Virus record (IMG/VR): IMGVR_UViG_3300043427_002552
Span: 1 to 20,528 of that record
Length of the DNA: 20,528 nucleotides
DNA from: a virus
Reading direction: 5' to 3' (one strand)
Positions 1-6,901 of this stretch are shown here, one piece after another. Every line of letters starts with the position of its first letter. Within the stretch, counting starts at the first letter, position 1. Below the pieces are notes generated by a model. It was not told where the DNA came from. It did not search any database and saw only the letters and a program-made list of their open reading frames with translations. The position numbers and the translations under genes were made by a program.

Positions 1-260
1 GTTCTACCACACTTAATAGCGACGGTACACTCACAGTTTCAACATTGAACGCAAGTACTGGTGGAACAATTGGCGGATGGACTATTGGTGCAAGTAGCTT
101 GACCGGCGGTTCTACTACACTTAATAGTAACGGCACACTCACAGTTTCAACATTGAACGCAAGTACTGGTGGAACAATTGGCGGATGGACTATTGGTGCA
201 AGTAGCTTGACCGGCGGTTCTACTACACTTAATAGCGATGGTGCGATTACGTGTGCAAAT
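1..260 (+). repeat. 108-bp tandem repeat in the tail-fibre gene
   Basis: The repeat period is 108 bases (36 residues). One full unit is 45-152; the next begins at 153 and is identical for 83 bases (45-127 equals 153-235) before diverging. Bases 1-44 are the end of an earlier unit with four differences from 109-152. Each unit encodes GGTIGGWTIGASSLTGG followed by a Thr/Ser-rich stretch, and a degenerate copy of the motif (AGTIGGWTI) follows the last unit. The array continues upstream of the window, so the total copy number is unknown. Confidence 0.92.
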
Positions 261-959
261 CTGACCGCTAATACCGCCGGTACCATCGGCGGTTGGACTA
301 TTACATCTACAGGACTTCAGGCGACAGGAAATGGATCTTCTAGAATAACTGGTAATGGATTAAACATTGACGCAAGTACAAATCAAGCAACTATAGGATT
401 GAGTGGTACTTATAGTGCCACGTTGACTGGAGGAACTGCTGCCGCAGGCATAACTCTTGGTACAGGAGGATCGGCAACAAAGTTGTTTGATAACGGTACA
501 TTAACTCTTGCTGGAGCAACACTCACTTATAGTGGAGGAAAATTTAATTTTGGATCCGGTGCAGCGACTGTTACGTGTGGTAGAATTGAAATTGGCTCTG
601 GTGGATTAGATTGTGCTGGAGGAGGGTCATTCTCTGGCGCCGTGGGGGCAGCATCGTTCAATAGCACATCATCCAGAAAATATAAGACCAATATTAAAGA
701 TTTGACAAATGGGTTAAATATGCTAAACAGATTAAGACCGGTTACATTTGACTGGAAGAATAATAAAACACATAATGACATTGGTATGATTGCCGAAGAA
801 GTAAATGAAATATTCCCAACCATAGTATATAAAAACTCTGACGGAGAGATAGAGGGTCTGGAATATGGAAAACTTGTAACCGTTTTGGCGGCGGCATTAA
901 AAGAACTATCAACTGAAGTTCAAGAACTAAAGCGGCAAATAAAAGAATTAAGAAAATAA
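1..959 (+). CDS. Tail fibre protein with C-terminal peptidase-S74 chaperone domain (5' partial)
   Basis: The reading frame is open from the first bases, so the true start lies upstream; the TTG at 45 is not taken as the start. The N-terminal part carries GGTIGGWTIG-type repeats rich in Gly, Ser and Thr, followed by more Gly/Ser/Thr-rich beta-type sequence. The last ~100 residues (from about base 660) match the peptidase-S74 intramolecular chaperone of phage tail fibres and endosialidases: an S-S-R-K-Y-K-T-N-I motif (canonical S-D-x-x-x-K-x-N-I), then PVTFDW, IGMIAEEV, P-T-I-V, LEYGKLV and a C-terminal coiled coil rich in Leu, Glu and Lys. In the family this domain trimerises the fibre and then cleaves itself off by a Ser/Lys mechanism. 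The Ser and Lys are kept here; the usual Asp after the Ser is Ser. It probably forms the distal receptor-binding fibre. The next gene starts 1 base after the stop. Confidence 0.9.
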   Translation, partial: STTLNSDGTLTVSTLNASTGGTIGGWTIGASSLTGGSTTLNSNGTLTVSTLNASTGGTIGGWTIGASSLTGGSTTLNSDGAITCANLTANTAGTIGGWTITSTGLQATGNGSSRITGNGLNIDASTNQATIGLSGTYSATLTGGTAAAGITLGTGGSATKLFDNGTLTLAGATLTYSGGKFNFGSGAATVTCGRIEIGSGGLDCAGGGSFSGAVGAASFNSTSSRKYKTNIKDLTNGLNMLNRLRPVTFDWKNNKTHNDIGMIAEEVNEIFPTIVYKNSDGEIEGLEYGKLVTVLAAALKELSTEVQELKRQIKELRK

Positions 960-960
960 T

Positions 961-1290
961 ATGGCATCAGGTTATACAGTAGACGTTGACGGAACACCCG
1001 TCGATTTGGATTCTATATTTAGACCAAAAAGCGCGGCTACTGAAAAAGCAGGTAATGTAAATTATAAAGTTTCTAACATAGATATTTCCAATAGATACGA
1101 AAAAATAACCGTGGAGGGACAGCAATGGGATAGAAACACGAATTTTTTGGCGTATGGCGGAGATTTGGCATCTATATTCGCCGTCACAGATGCGCCAACA
1201 CCAACGCCCACAAAATCGCTGACTCCATCTTTATCATTTTCGCCAACACCGTCAGAAACTCCACCAATTACACCGTCGGTTTCATATTAA
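961..1290 (+). CDS. Small virion-type protein with Pro/Thr/Ser-rich C-terminal tail
   Basis: This is a 109-residue protein that I cannot assign to a named family. Residues 1-76 look like a small folded domain (VDVDGTPVDLDSIF near the N-terminus, then YEKITVEGQQWDRNTNFLAYGGDL). Residues from about 77 to the end are almost entirely Pro, Thr and Ser, with repeated TPT/TPS units such as APTPTPTKSLTPSLSF. There is no signal peptide or membrane segment. It begins 1 base after the tail-fibre stop, so the two are almost certainly co-transcribed, suggesting a tail or fibre accessory protein. Such mucin-like tails are plausible O-glycosylation acceptors, and glycosyltransferase genes follow immediately; that link is inference. 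Confidence 0.7.
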   Translation: MASGYTVDVDGTPVDLDSIFRPKSAATEKAGNVNYKVSNIDISNRYEKITVEGQQWDRNTNFLAYGGDLASIFAVTDAPTPTPTKSLTPSLSFSPTPSETPPITPSVSY

Positions 1291-1314
1291 TTATACAATA
1301 AAAATTTAAATGTT

Positions 1315-2481
1315 ATGAATATAAAAATACCATACAAAGAATTGGGAAACATATCAAACGCAGCATATGTTGCGGTAATTTTAGATAAAAATAATAATCC
1401 CATATACAGAAGAGATTATAGTCGCGTGTCAGACCCTTGGTTTTTTTCTAAAACAAAAACTAAGCTACCCATAGAAAATAAATTATACGAATTATGCGAC
1501 AGCGTAGTGTTTTATCCGTATTACAATAACACTGGTTGGGGTAATAGAATCGTGATAAAAAAAGAGAAAAACGAGTTGCCAGATAATAGTAATAAAAGTT
1601 TAGAATATATTAAAAACTCAGGCAAACCCGTAGATTTAAATTCGTTGAAAAAATGGATATTTACGGGCTCTAAATTTCCCATAAAAACTAATGTAATCGG
1701 CGATAAAAATTTGATATACTTTACCGCGTTTGGAAACAATGAATATATTGCCTTGTTAAAATTATTGCTAAAAGGATTGAAGAATCAACCGTATAGAAAT
1801 TTTGATATATTGTTTATAACAGATGCATCTACTAAACGAACCATAAATAAAATAGCCGATTTAAAACATTTTAATGTAGATTTTCACGTAATTAAACCTA
1901 TAACTGACCCCGTGCGTGCATCAATGCAAAAATTAAAAATACATGAATATAAAAAAATAAAACAATACAAAAAGATATTGTTTTTAGACATGGATATATT
2001 GGTGCTCGGGAATTTATCCAAAATCTTCGATGAAGAGATTAGGCCGAATAAGTTGTATAGCGGAATACAAAAGTTTGAAATGTCTATGCATAATACTGCG
2101 TTTCATTGTATTAACGAATATACCAGTGAATACTTGGATTTCTTTTCCAAGCGCGGAATATTTCCATTTAACGCCGGTCAATTTATGTTTTTGAACACAC
2201 CGACTATGATAAAGCATTTTAAGCATATAGACAAATTTGCACATAAATGGAAAGGTCCGTTTTTCTTTGAGCAAAGTTTTCTTAATACATATTTTAATGT
2301 ATTATGTATGTCGGATGTATTTAAATTCAAAAATGAATTCGGATTTATATCAATAAACATGAATGATACTGGTTATAAACCAAACGAGGACACTGTGTTT
2401 GTGCATTTTATGGGGAGCATAGGAAAGCCTGATGGGAAATTAAAATTTATTAAAAAATATTATAAAAGTTTAATTGCGTGA
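1315..2481 (+). CDS. GT8-family-like glycosyltransferase with an unassigned N-terminal domain
   Basis: This is a 388-residue protein. From about residue 125 it has the GT-A fold order of GT8 enzymes (glycogenin / LgtC type): a start like NLIYFTAFGNNEYIALLKLL, the metal-binding D225-M-D227 in LFLDMDILVLGN, FNAGQFMFLN with the conserved N-A/S-G, and the C-terminal H364-x2-G367-x3-K371-P372, which matches the HxxGxxKPW signature. These point to a retaining transferase that moves a sugar from a nucleotide donor; the sugar and acceptor are unknown. Residues 1-120 are extra relative to the family and not recognised. The gene is markedly AT-rich (9 G+C in the 60 bases 1921-1980) compared with the terminase gene. 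It overlaps the next gene by 4 bases. Confidence 0.85.
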   Translation: MNIKIPYKELGNISNAAYVAVILDKNNNPIYRRDYSRVSDPWFFSKTKTKLPIENKLYELCDSVVFYPYYNNTGWGNRIVIKKEKNELPDNSNKSLEYIKNSGKPVDLNSLKKWIFTGSKFPIKTNVIGDKNLIYFTAFGNNEYIALLKLLLKGLKNQPYRNFDILFITDASTKRTINKIADLKHFNVDFHVIKPITDPVRASMQKLKIHEYKKIKQYKKILFLDMDILVLGNLSKIFDEEIRPNKLYSGIQKFEMSMHNTAFHCINEYTSEYLDFFSKRGIFPFNAGQFMFLNTPTMIKHFKHIDKFAHKWKGPFFFEQSFLNTYFNVLCMSDVFKFKNEFGFISINMNDTGYKPNEDTVFVHFMGSIGKPDGKLKFIKKYYKSLIA

Positions 2482-3242
2482 AATTTACCATAATTACTTC
2501 GCTATACGGCACATTACCTGTAGTCAAGGAGTGCATCGATAGTTGGCTTCCTTTGCCGCCGAATTGGAATTTGATTGTATATAACTCGGCGGTGTCCTCC
2601 ATCGATGGTACTACAGACTATATTCGTCAAAAGCAAAAAGAGCATAATTTTTTGTTGATAGAAGACGGAAAGACGAGGTCACATACTTCGGCTATAAAAA
2701 CAATAATACCAAGCATTGATGGAGATTGGGTATTACATCTGGATTCAGACGCCAAGTTATTAAATAAGTTTTTTTTCTTGTGGGCAGAAGCTACCGCAAA
2801 AAGCAAAAAATATAAAGTTTATGGCAAAGTAGATAAAAGAATATCGGCAAGAATTGCTATCCGAGAACGGTATATTCACAATAATACAGTGAATGAGATG
2901 TATTTGCCACGCTGTCATCAATGGTTAATGATGTTTGAGAAAGAATACTTCATTCAAAAAAATATAAGTTTTGACGACATAATAATGACGGCAAAAATAA
3001 CATCTCATGGTAAAAAGTTAGCATCACAGGATGGAACAAAAAATTACGACCACGGTGATGAAATATTCATATTTGGAGACACAAGCTGGCAATTGTTTTG
3101 GGAATCTATTGGAGACGATTTGTTTTGTAGTTTTCCAGACGAGGCATATAATTGCTGGAAACATCTCAATAATCAATCATGTAAGTGGGATAGAGTAAAC
3201 AGAGAACTTATATTAAGTGGAAGTTTTCATAGAGTTTCTTGA
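2478..3242 (+). CDS. GT2-like (GT-A fold) glycosyltransferase
   Basis: This is a 254-residue protein starting at a GTG whose last bases overlap the upstream TGA (GTGA junction), indicating translational coupling to the GT8-like gene. The N-terminus FTIITSLYGTLPVVKECIDSW resembles the first strand of GT2 enzymes, and DGDWVLHLDSDAKLL holds a DxD metal/nucleotide-binding motif (D89-S-D91). The rest shows no membrane segment, so it is probably a soluble cytoplasmic transferase. Length is normal for a single GT-A domain. Acceptor and donor cannot be read from the sequence. A 60-base AT-rich gap follows, so this gene may end the transcript that begins with the tail fibre. Confidence 0.75.
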   Translation: MKFTIITSLYGTLPVVKECIDSWLPLPPNWNLIVYNSAVSSIDGTTDYIRQKQKEHNFLLIEDGKTRSHTSAIKTIIPSIDGDWVLHLDSDAKLLNKFFFLWAEATAKSKKYKVYGKVDKRISARIAIRERYIHNNTVNEMYLPRCHQWLMMFEKEYFIQKNISFDDIIMTAKITSHGKKLASQDGTKNYDHGDEIFIFGDTSWQLFWESIGDDLFCSFPDEAYNCWKHLNNQSCKWDRVNRELILSGSFHRVS

Positions 3243-3302
3243 GATGTCATATATATTATAACAACCTGATAATATTTGGATTTCTGTATATATTTATAGT
3301 AT
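3243..3302 (+). promoter_or_regulatory. AT-rich intergenic gap with candidate promoter motifs
   Basis: This 60-base gap contains TCATATATAT at 3247-3256 and GTATATATTTATA at 3286-3298, just before the ATG at 3303. Both strings recur exactly in the gap before the portal gene (16960-16969 and 16937-16949), and the first also recurs before 6230. Recurrence only in front of genes suggests a phage promoter, but low GC makes chance matches possible. No Shine-Dalgarno sequence is visible before 3303. Confidence 0.35.
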
Positions 3303-6197
3303 ATGGACAAATTCACACAACAGATCATAGAGCAGTTATATAACGAAATCGTAAATGCCAATCAGGTATATGCTATATATCCTGGTCGCTTCCATCCAGC
3401 AGGACCACATCATTACAAGGCATATAAGTATCTTGCCGATAAGTTTGGGGTACAAAATACATTTGTTGTTACATCAGACAAGGTTGAATTGCCAGATAGT
3501 CCATTAAGTTTTGCTGAAAAAAAAGCAGTATGGATAAAATACGGTGTTCCTGCCGATAAAATAATACAGGTTAAAAACCCGTATGTTGCTACAGAAGTAT
3601 TGGATATGCTTCCCGAAAATTCTGCGGTTGTGTTTGGATTTGGCAAGAAAGATTCTGAAAGATTTAGTGTAGGCGGTGTCAAAAAGGACGGTTCTCCATC
3701 ATATCTTCAGTTCTATGAACAGAACAAAAATGATCTACAAGACCTTACTAAGCACGGCTATCTTATAATTATTCCTCATTTTTCTTTAAAAGTTGATGGT
3801 AAGGAATTAAGCGGCACAGAAATACGCAATATGATTGCCGCTAATCCAAACAAAGAAACCTTCGATAAGATATTCGGGTGGTATGATCCAAAGATAGCAC
3901 AACTACTGTCTGATAAATTTAAAGAAGCGTCAAGTTATGTGCCGCCAGAAAAGCCAGTCAAGAAAAAGCTAAAAGAAGGTGGCAATATGTTTGATGTTGA
4001 TGCTTCAATGGTCAAACGTGAAAATCTTGATTCAACCATCCAAAAAGTTCTAAAAGATAATGGACTTGGTAAAGTACAATACTCAAAAATCGGAAATTTT
4101 AGCAAGCCATTGTTGGGGGACATTGATATTGCCATTGATACCAAAGATATGTTGAAGTTTTTAAAACTTCCGCCAACTGCCGACAAAGATACGTTATTTA
4201 AAGAGATAGAAGCAAAGTTTCCAGGCGGAAAAACTGCCAAAGGATTATATCAGTTTCATTTGCTTGGTAAAGCAGACAATCAACCATTTATAAACAAAGA
4301 CGGTAGTGAAGATGATACCAAAGAACCATTTGTTCAGGTTGATGTCATGTTGGGCGTTAGAGGTTGGAGAGAAAAGTTTTATTCAGGTGCACCATCGAGC
4401 CAATATAAGGCAAAGTTCAGAAACTTGTTTATTTCTGAAATATTGTCCAAGATTATAGAAGATGCTGGACCGGGTGGGTTGAAGCAAAAATATCTGCTTT
4501 CTCCAGCAGAAGGATTCTTCTTGCAAAAATTTACTATTGACGCGAAGGGAAAGCGTAAAGAAGTAAGCAGAGAACTAAAGTCCACCGATATGGATTTTGT
4601 AGCAAAGTTCTTGTTTGGAGAAGATAAGACATTTGCAGATATAGATACATTTGAAAAGGTGTATGCTTTATTCAATTCGAAGTCATTCAAGTTCCCACAG
4701 TTTAAGAAAGAAATATTGGATGCATACAAGGAAAATTTGGCAAAGAGCCAAGCAGCGGAACCAGATCTTCTTCATCCAAAGCTGGAAGAAGCTAACAAGC
4801 TGTCTATTCAGCGTTTTTCAGGTGCCAATGAAATGACCGACGCCGAGTTTTTGAATTTTCTACGTCGTATTCAGCCACTGGTAAAACAAGGTAAAATGGA
4901 TTTGAGTGTGTCTGACAACGCATCTGTAACAGAAAAGTTGGACGGATCTCCGTGTAAATGGGGATTAAATGCTGCTGGTCAATTTTTTGTAGAATCGGCA
5001 AACAGCGGCGAAGTAACTATAGCAAATGCCGAAAAGTTGAACAATCCATTCACCGTTCACTTTTATGAAGCTATAAAGTTTTTGAATAGCTATAAGCCAT
5101 TTCAGGCAAAGTTACAAGCAGTCAAAAAGAAGCACGGAGCATTTAAAGTTACTTCCGAAATGTTTCCGGTATTGACTCATAAAGGAGACGATTTGGGAGA
5201 CATTGTATTTGCATCAACTAAATACAACAAATCCAAGCTTGGAAACAAGGGTGCATTTGTATGCTTTAACGCCACCTGCGAAAAGCACGGTGATGAAGGT
5301 TCAGATGAAATTCTTGATATGGTTGAAAACACATCCGATCCCGAATGGAAGATATATAACATCAATAAGCACGGTACTTTAAGCAGAGAAGGACTGGTAT
5401 TTAATATTGCTGGAATACAAAAGCTCGTATCTGACCCAGCCAAACTGGCTCAAGCGGAAACACTACTTAAGTCAAGAAAAGATAGTCCAGAAAAAGATGC
5501 ATTAAAGAAAATCATACGCAACCTCAAAGACCAGATGCAGGATATATTAAACAAATATGCTGAACGCATTAATACATTCTTGAGTTCAGACGCCTCAAGA
5601 AAATATCCAGTAGAAGGTGTTGTATTAAAAATCAATCTACCGGACGAACCTGTATTTATAAAGGGAACATCTGAAATATTCCACAAAATTGCTGAAAAGA
5701 CTTGGGGAACTCGTAAGGCGGTTGGTAATGCCGAAAAAGTGTTTGATGGAGCATTTCTTACCAAGGTTCTTGGTATGACAACCGGTCACGCCGCTACACT
5801 AAACAAGAATATTGCAGCAGCAAAAGCAAAGGTCGGAGATGTTACAGATGAAGTATCTGCTAATAAAGTTGCGTTAGAAGTATATAATACACTAAAGGCT
5901 CAAGGTATTGATGCTTCTCCTACCGCCGTAAAAACTCGTGCCAATGAAGTTATAGCTGCTGCCAAGAAAGAGTTTGCGGATATACAAGCCAAATGGGAAC
6001 AGGTAAAAGCTACAGGCGAAGTTGACCCAGACAGTACGTCTAAAACCGAAAGCCAGATAAACTTCTTACAGCAAAAGCTAAATAATATATCTCAAGCGGT
6101 TCTTACAGACAAGTACAGCGGAGAGGCATATATTGTATATCTTTTAAGACTTTTTATAGATAAAAGATTACGCAGTAATGCAGAAACCGGAGACTAA
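3303..6197 (+). CDS. Multidomain cytidylyltransferase-like / PolX-like / KxDG ligase-like protein
   Basis: This 964-residue protein has three nucleotidyl-transfer modules. Residues ~20-210 resemble the cytidylyltransferase/NMN-adenylyltransferase fold: YPGRFHPAGPHH (residues 26-37, where HxGH is expected) and SGTEIR (170-175, matching the ISTEIR-type motif). Residues ~230-480 resemble a DNA polymerase X nucleotidyltransferase: KIGNFSKPLLGDIDIAI with D273 and D275, a third acid D347 in VQVDVML, and a YSGAPSSQYKAKFRN segment. Residues ~495-800 look like a covalent nucleotidyltransferase ligase: motif I E-K545-L-D-G-S, an E619 motif-III-like SEMFP, and motif IV E771-G-V-V-L-K776. The C-terminal ~170 residues are helical. 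A plausible role is gap-filling and sealing in DNA or RNA repair, with the first domain perhaps handling NAD or another nucleotide cofactor; that is inference. A zinc-ribbon gene follows. Confidence 0.72.
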   Translation: MDKFTQQIIEQLYNEIVNANQVYAIYPGRFHPAGPHHYKAYKYLADKFGVQNTFVVTSDKVELPDSPLSFAEKKAVWIKYGVPADKIIQVKNPYVATEVLDMLPENSAVVFGFGKKDSERFSVGGVKKDGSPSYLQFYEQNKNDLQDLTKHGYLIIIPHFSLKVDGKELSGTEIRNMIAANPNKETFDKIFGWYDPKIAQLLSDKFKEASSYVPPEKPVKKKLKEGGNMFDVDASMVKRENLDSTIQKVLKDNGLGKVQYSKIGNFSKPLLGDIDIAIDTKDMLKFLKLPPTADKDTLFKEIEAKFPGGKTAKGLYQFHLLGKADNQPFINKDGSEDDTKEPFVQVDVMLGVRGWREKFYSGAPSSQYKAKFRNLFISEILSKIIEDAGPGGLKQKYLLSPAEGFFLQKFTIDAKGKRKEVSRELKSTDMDFVAKFLFGEDKTFADIDTFEKVYALFNSKSFKFPQFKKEILDAYKENLAKSQAAEPDLLHPKLEEANKLSIQRFSGANEMTDAEFLNFLRRIQPLVKQGKMDLSVSDNASVTEKLDGSPCKWGLNAAGQFFVESANSGEVTIANAEKLNNPFTVHFYEAIKFLNSYKPFQAKLQAVKKKHGAFKVTSEMFPVLTHKGDDLGDIVFASTKYNKSKLGNKGAFVCFNATCEKHGDEGSDEILDMVENTSDPEWKIYNINKHGTLSREGLVFNIAGIQKLVSDPAKLAQAETLLKSRKDSPEKDALKKIIRNLKDQMQDILNKYAERINTFLSSDASRKYPVEGVVLKINLPDEPVFIKGTSEIFHKIAEKTWGTRKAVGNAEKVFDGAFLTKVLGMTTGHAATLNKNIAAAKAKVGDVTDEVSANKVALEVYNTLKAQGIDASPTAVKTRANEVIAAAKKEFADIQAKWEQVKATGEVDPDSTSKTESQINFLQQKLNNISQAVLTDKYSGEAYIVYLLRLFIDKRLRSNAETGD
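3973..3989 (+). promoter_or_regulatory. Possible internal ribosome-binding site and in-frame ATG
   Basis: AGAAGGTGG lies 4 bases before an in-frame ATG at 3987 (Met229). That ATG falls on the boundary between the cytidylyltransferase-like and PolX-like domains. Starting here would give a 736-residue PolX-ligase protein. The site matches a Shine-Dalgarno sequence better than anything before the main start at 3303. It could equally be a chance result of the Lys-Glu-Gly-Gly linker codons. Confidence 0.3.
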
Positions 6198-6229
6198 TTC
6201 ATATATATAACCAACAAAGGTTATACACT
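6198..6229 (+). promoter_or_regulatory. Intergenic stem-loop holding the ribosome-binding site of the next gene
   Basis: TATAACC (6206-6212) and GGTTATA (6219-6225) form a perfect 7-bp stem with a 6-base loop, AACAAA. The likely Shine-Dalgarno AAAGG (6216-6220) is partly in the loop and partly in the stem, 9 bases before the ATG at 6230, so folding could limit translation. The left part also contains TCATATATAT (6199-6208), shared with two other gaps. Confidence 0.4.
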
Positions 6230-6871
6230 ATGAAGAGAGCACAAGGCAAAAGTAATATTGATATCATTAAAGGTTATGTGGCGGGCGAACGTCCGTTCCT
6301 ACAAGTAGGATATACAGGAGACGCAGACAAGTATATCATACGTAAAGAAGGTGAAACTTGGAGCGATGCGAGCGGTAAGCAGTGGATACAAACAGCAAGT
6401 GGCCCACAAGCAGTTACTCGCATTATGGACATTGTGCGCGAAGAGATGAATGATAAATGCTCTTGTTGCAACAGAGAAGTACGATGGGGCACAAAGCAAG
6501 ACCGCAAGATGTATAATCGCACAAAAAAGTGCCTTGATTGTGTTGCCAAGGAAGAAACGGAACTGAGAATCAAAGGTCAATTCAAGCTGTATGAAACTAA
6601 GAAGTTGATAGAAAATGAACTATCATATTTGTTGGACATAAAACAAAAGCTACGCGAAAGTAAGGACTATTTGGAAAGTGACGCATCAAAAACACTTACT
6701 TGGGCAAATCAAACAGGTATGGTAGAAGAATGGAGCAACGAAGCAAGAGGCGAACTAAAAAAGAATATACAAAAAGACTGGGTTACTTGTTTGAAGAAAA
6801 TAAAAGCCGCAGAAAAAGAGCTAAAGAAAGTAAACACAGAAATTGATAAAGTACTAAATAAAAAAGATTGA
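6230..6871 (+). CDS. Zinc-ribbon protein with coiled-coil C-terminus, function unknown
   Basis: This is a 213-residue protein of no family I recognise. The N-terminal 70 residues are a compact domain (RPFLQVGYTGDADKYIIRK). A four-cysteine zinc-binding pattern follows: C77-x2-C80 (with C79 between) and C101-x2-C104. Residues ~105-213 are strongly charged and helical, rich in Lys, Glu and Leu, and likely a coiled coil. The zinc ribbon suggests nucleic-acid or protein binding. A possible Shine-Dalgarno AAAGG sits 9 bases before the ATG. It lies between the multidomain repair-like protein and the sugar gene block; the spacing is compatible with co-transcription with the former, but a partnership is only a guess. 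Confidence 0.7.
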   Translation: MKRAQGKSNIDIIKGYVAGERPFLQVGYTGDADKYIIRKEGETWSDASGKQWIQTASGPQAVTRIMDIVREEMNDKCSCCNREVRWGTKQDRKMYNRTKKCLDCVAKEETELRIKGQFKLYETKKLIENELSYLLDIKQKLRESKDYLESDASKTLTWANQTGMVEEWSNEARGELKKNIQKDWVTCLKKIKAAEKELKKVNTEIDKVLNKKD

Positions 6872-6901
6872 CGTGGGGAGCAAATCTTTTAATATAAGAT
6901 T

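Noticed and set aside
45-47. TTG at 45 as the start of the tail fibre
   Set aside because: The frame is open to the window edge and the upstream codons encode the same repeat, so the gene is truncated by the window.
1-260. Tandem repeats as a CRISPR array
   Set aside because: The 108-base units are coding, contiguous and without unique spacers.
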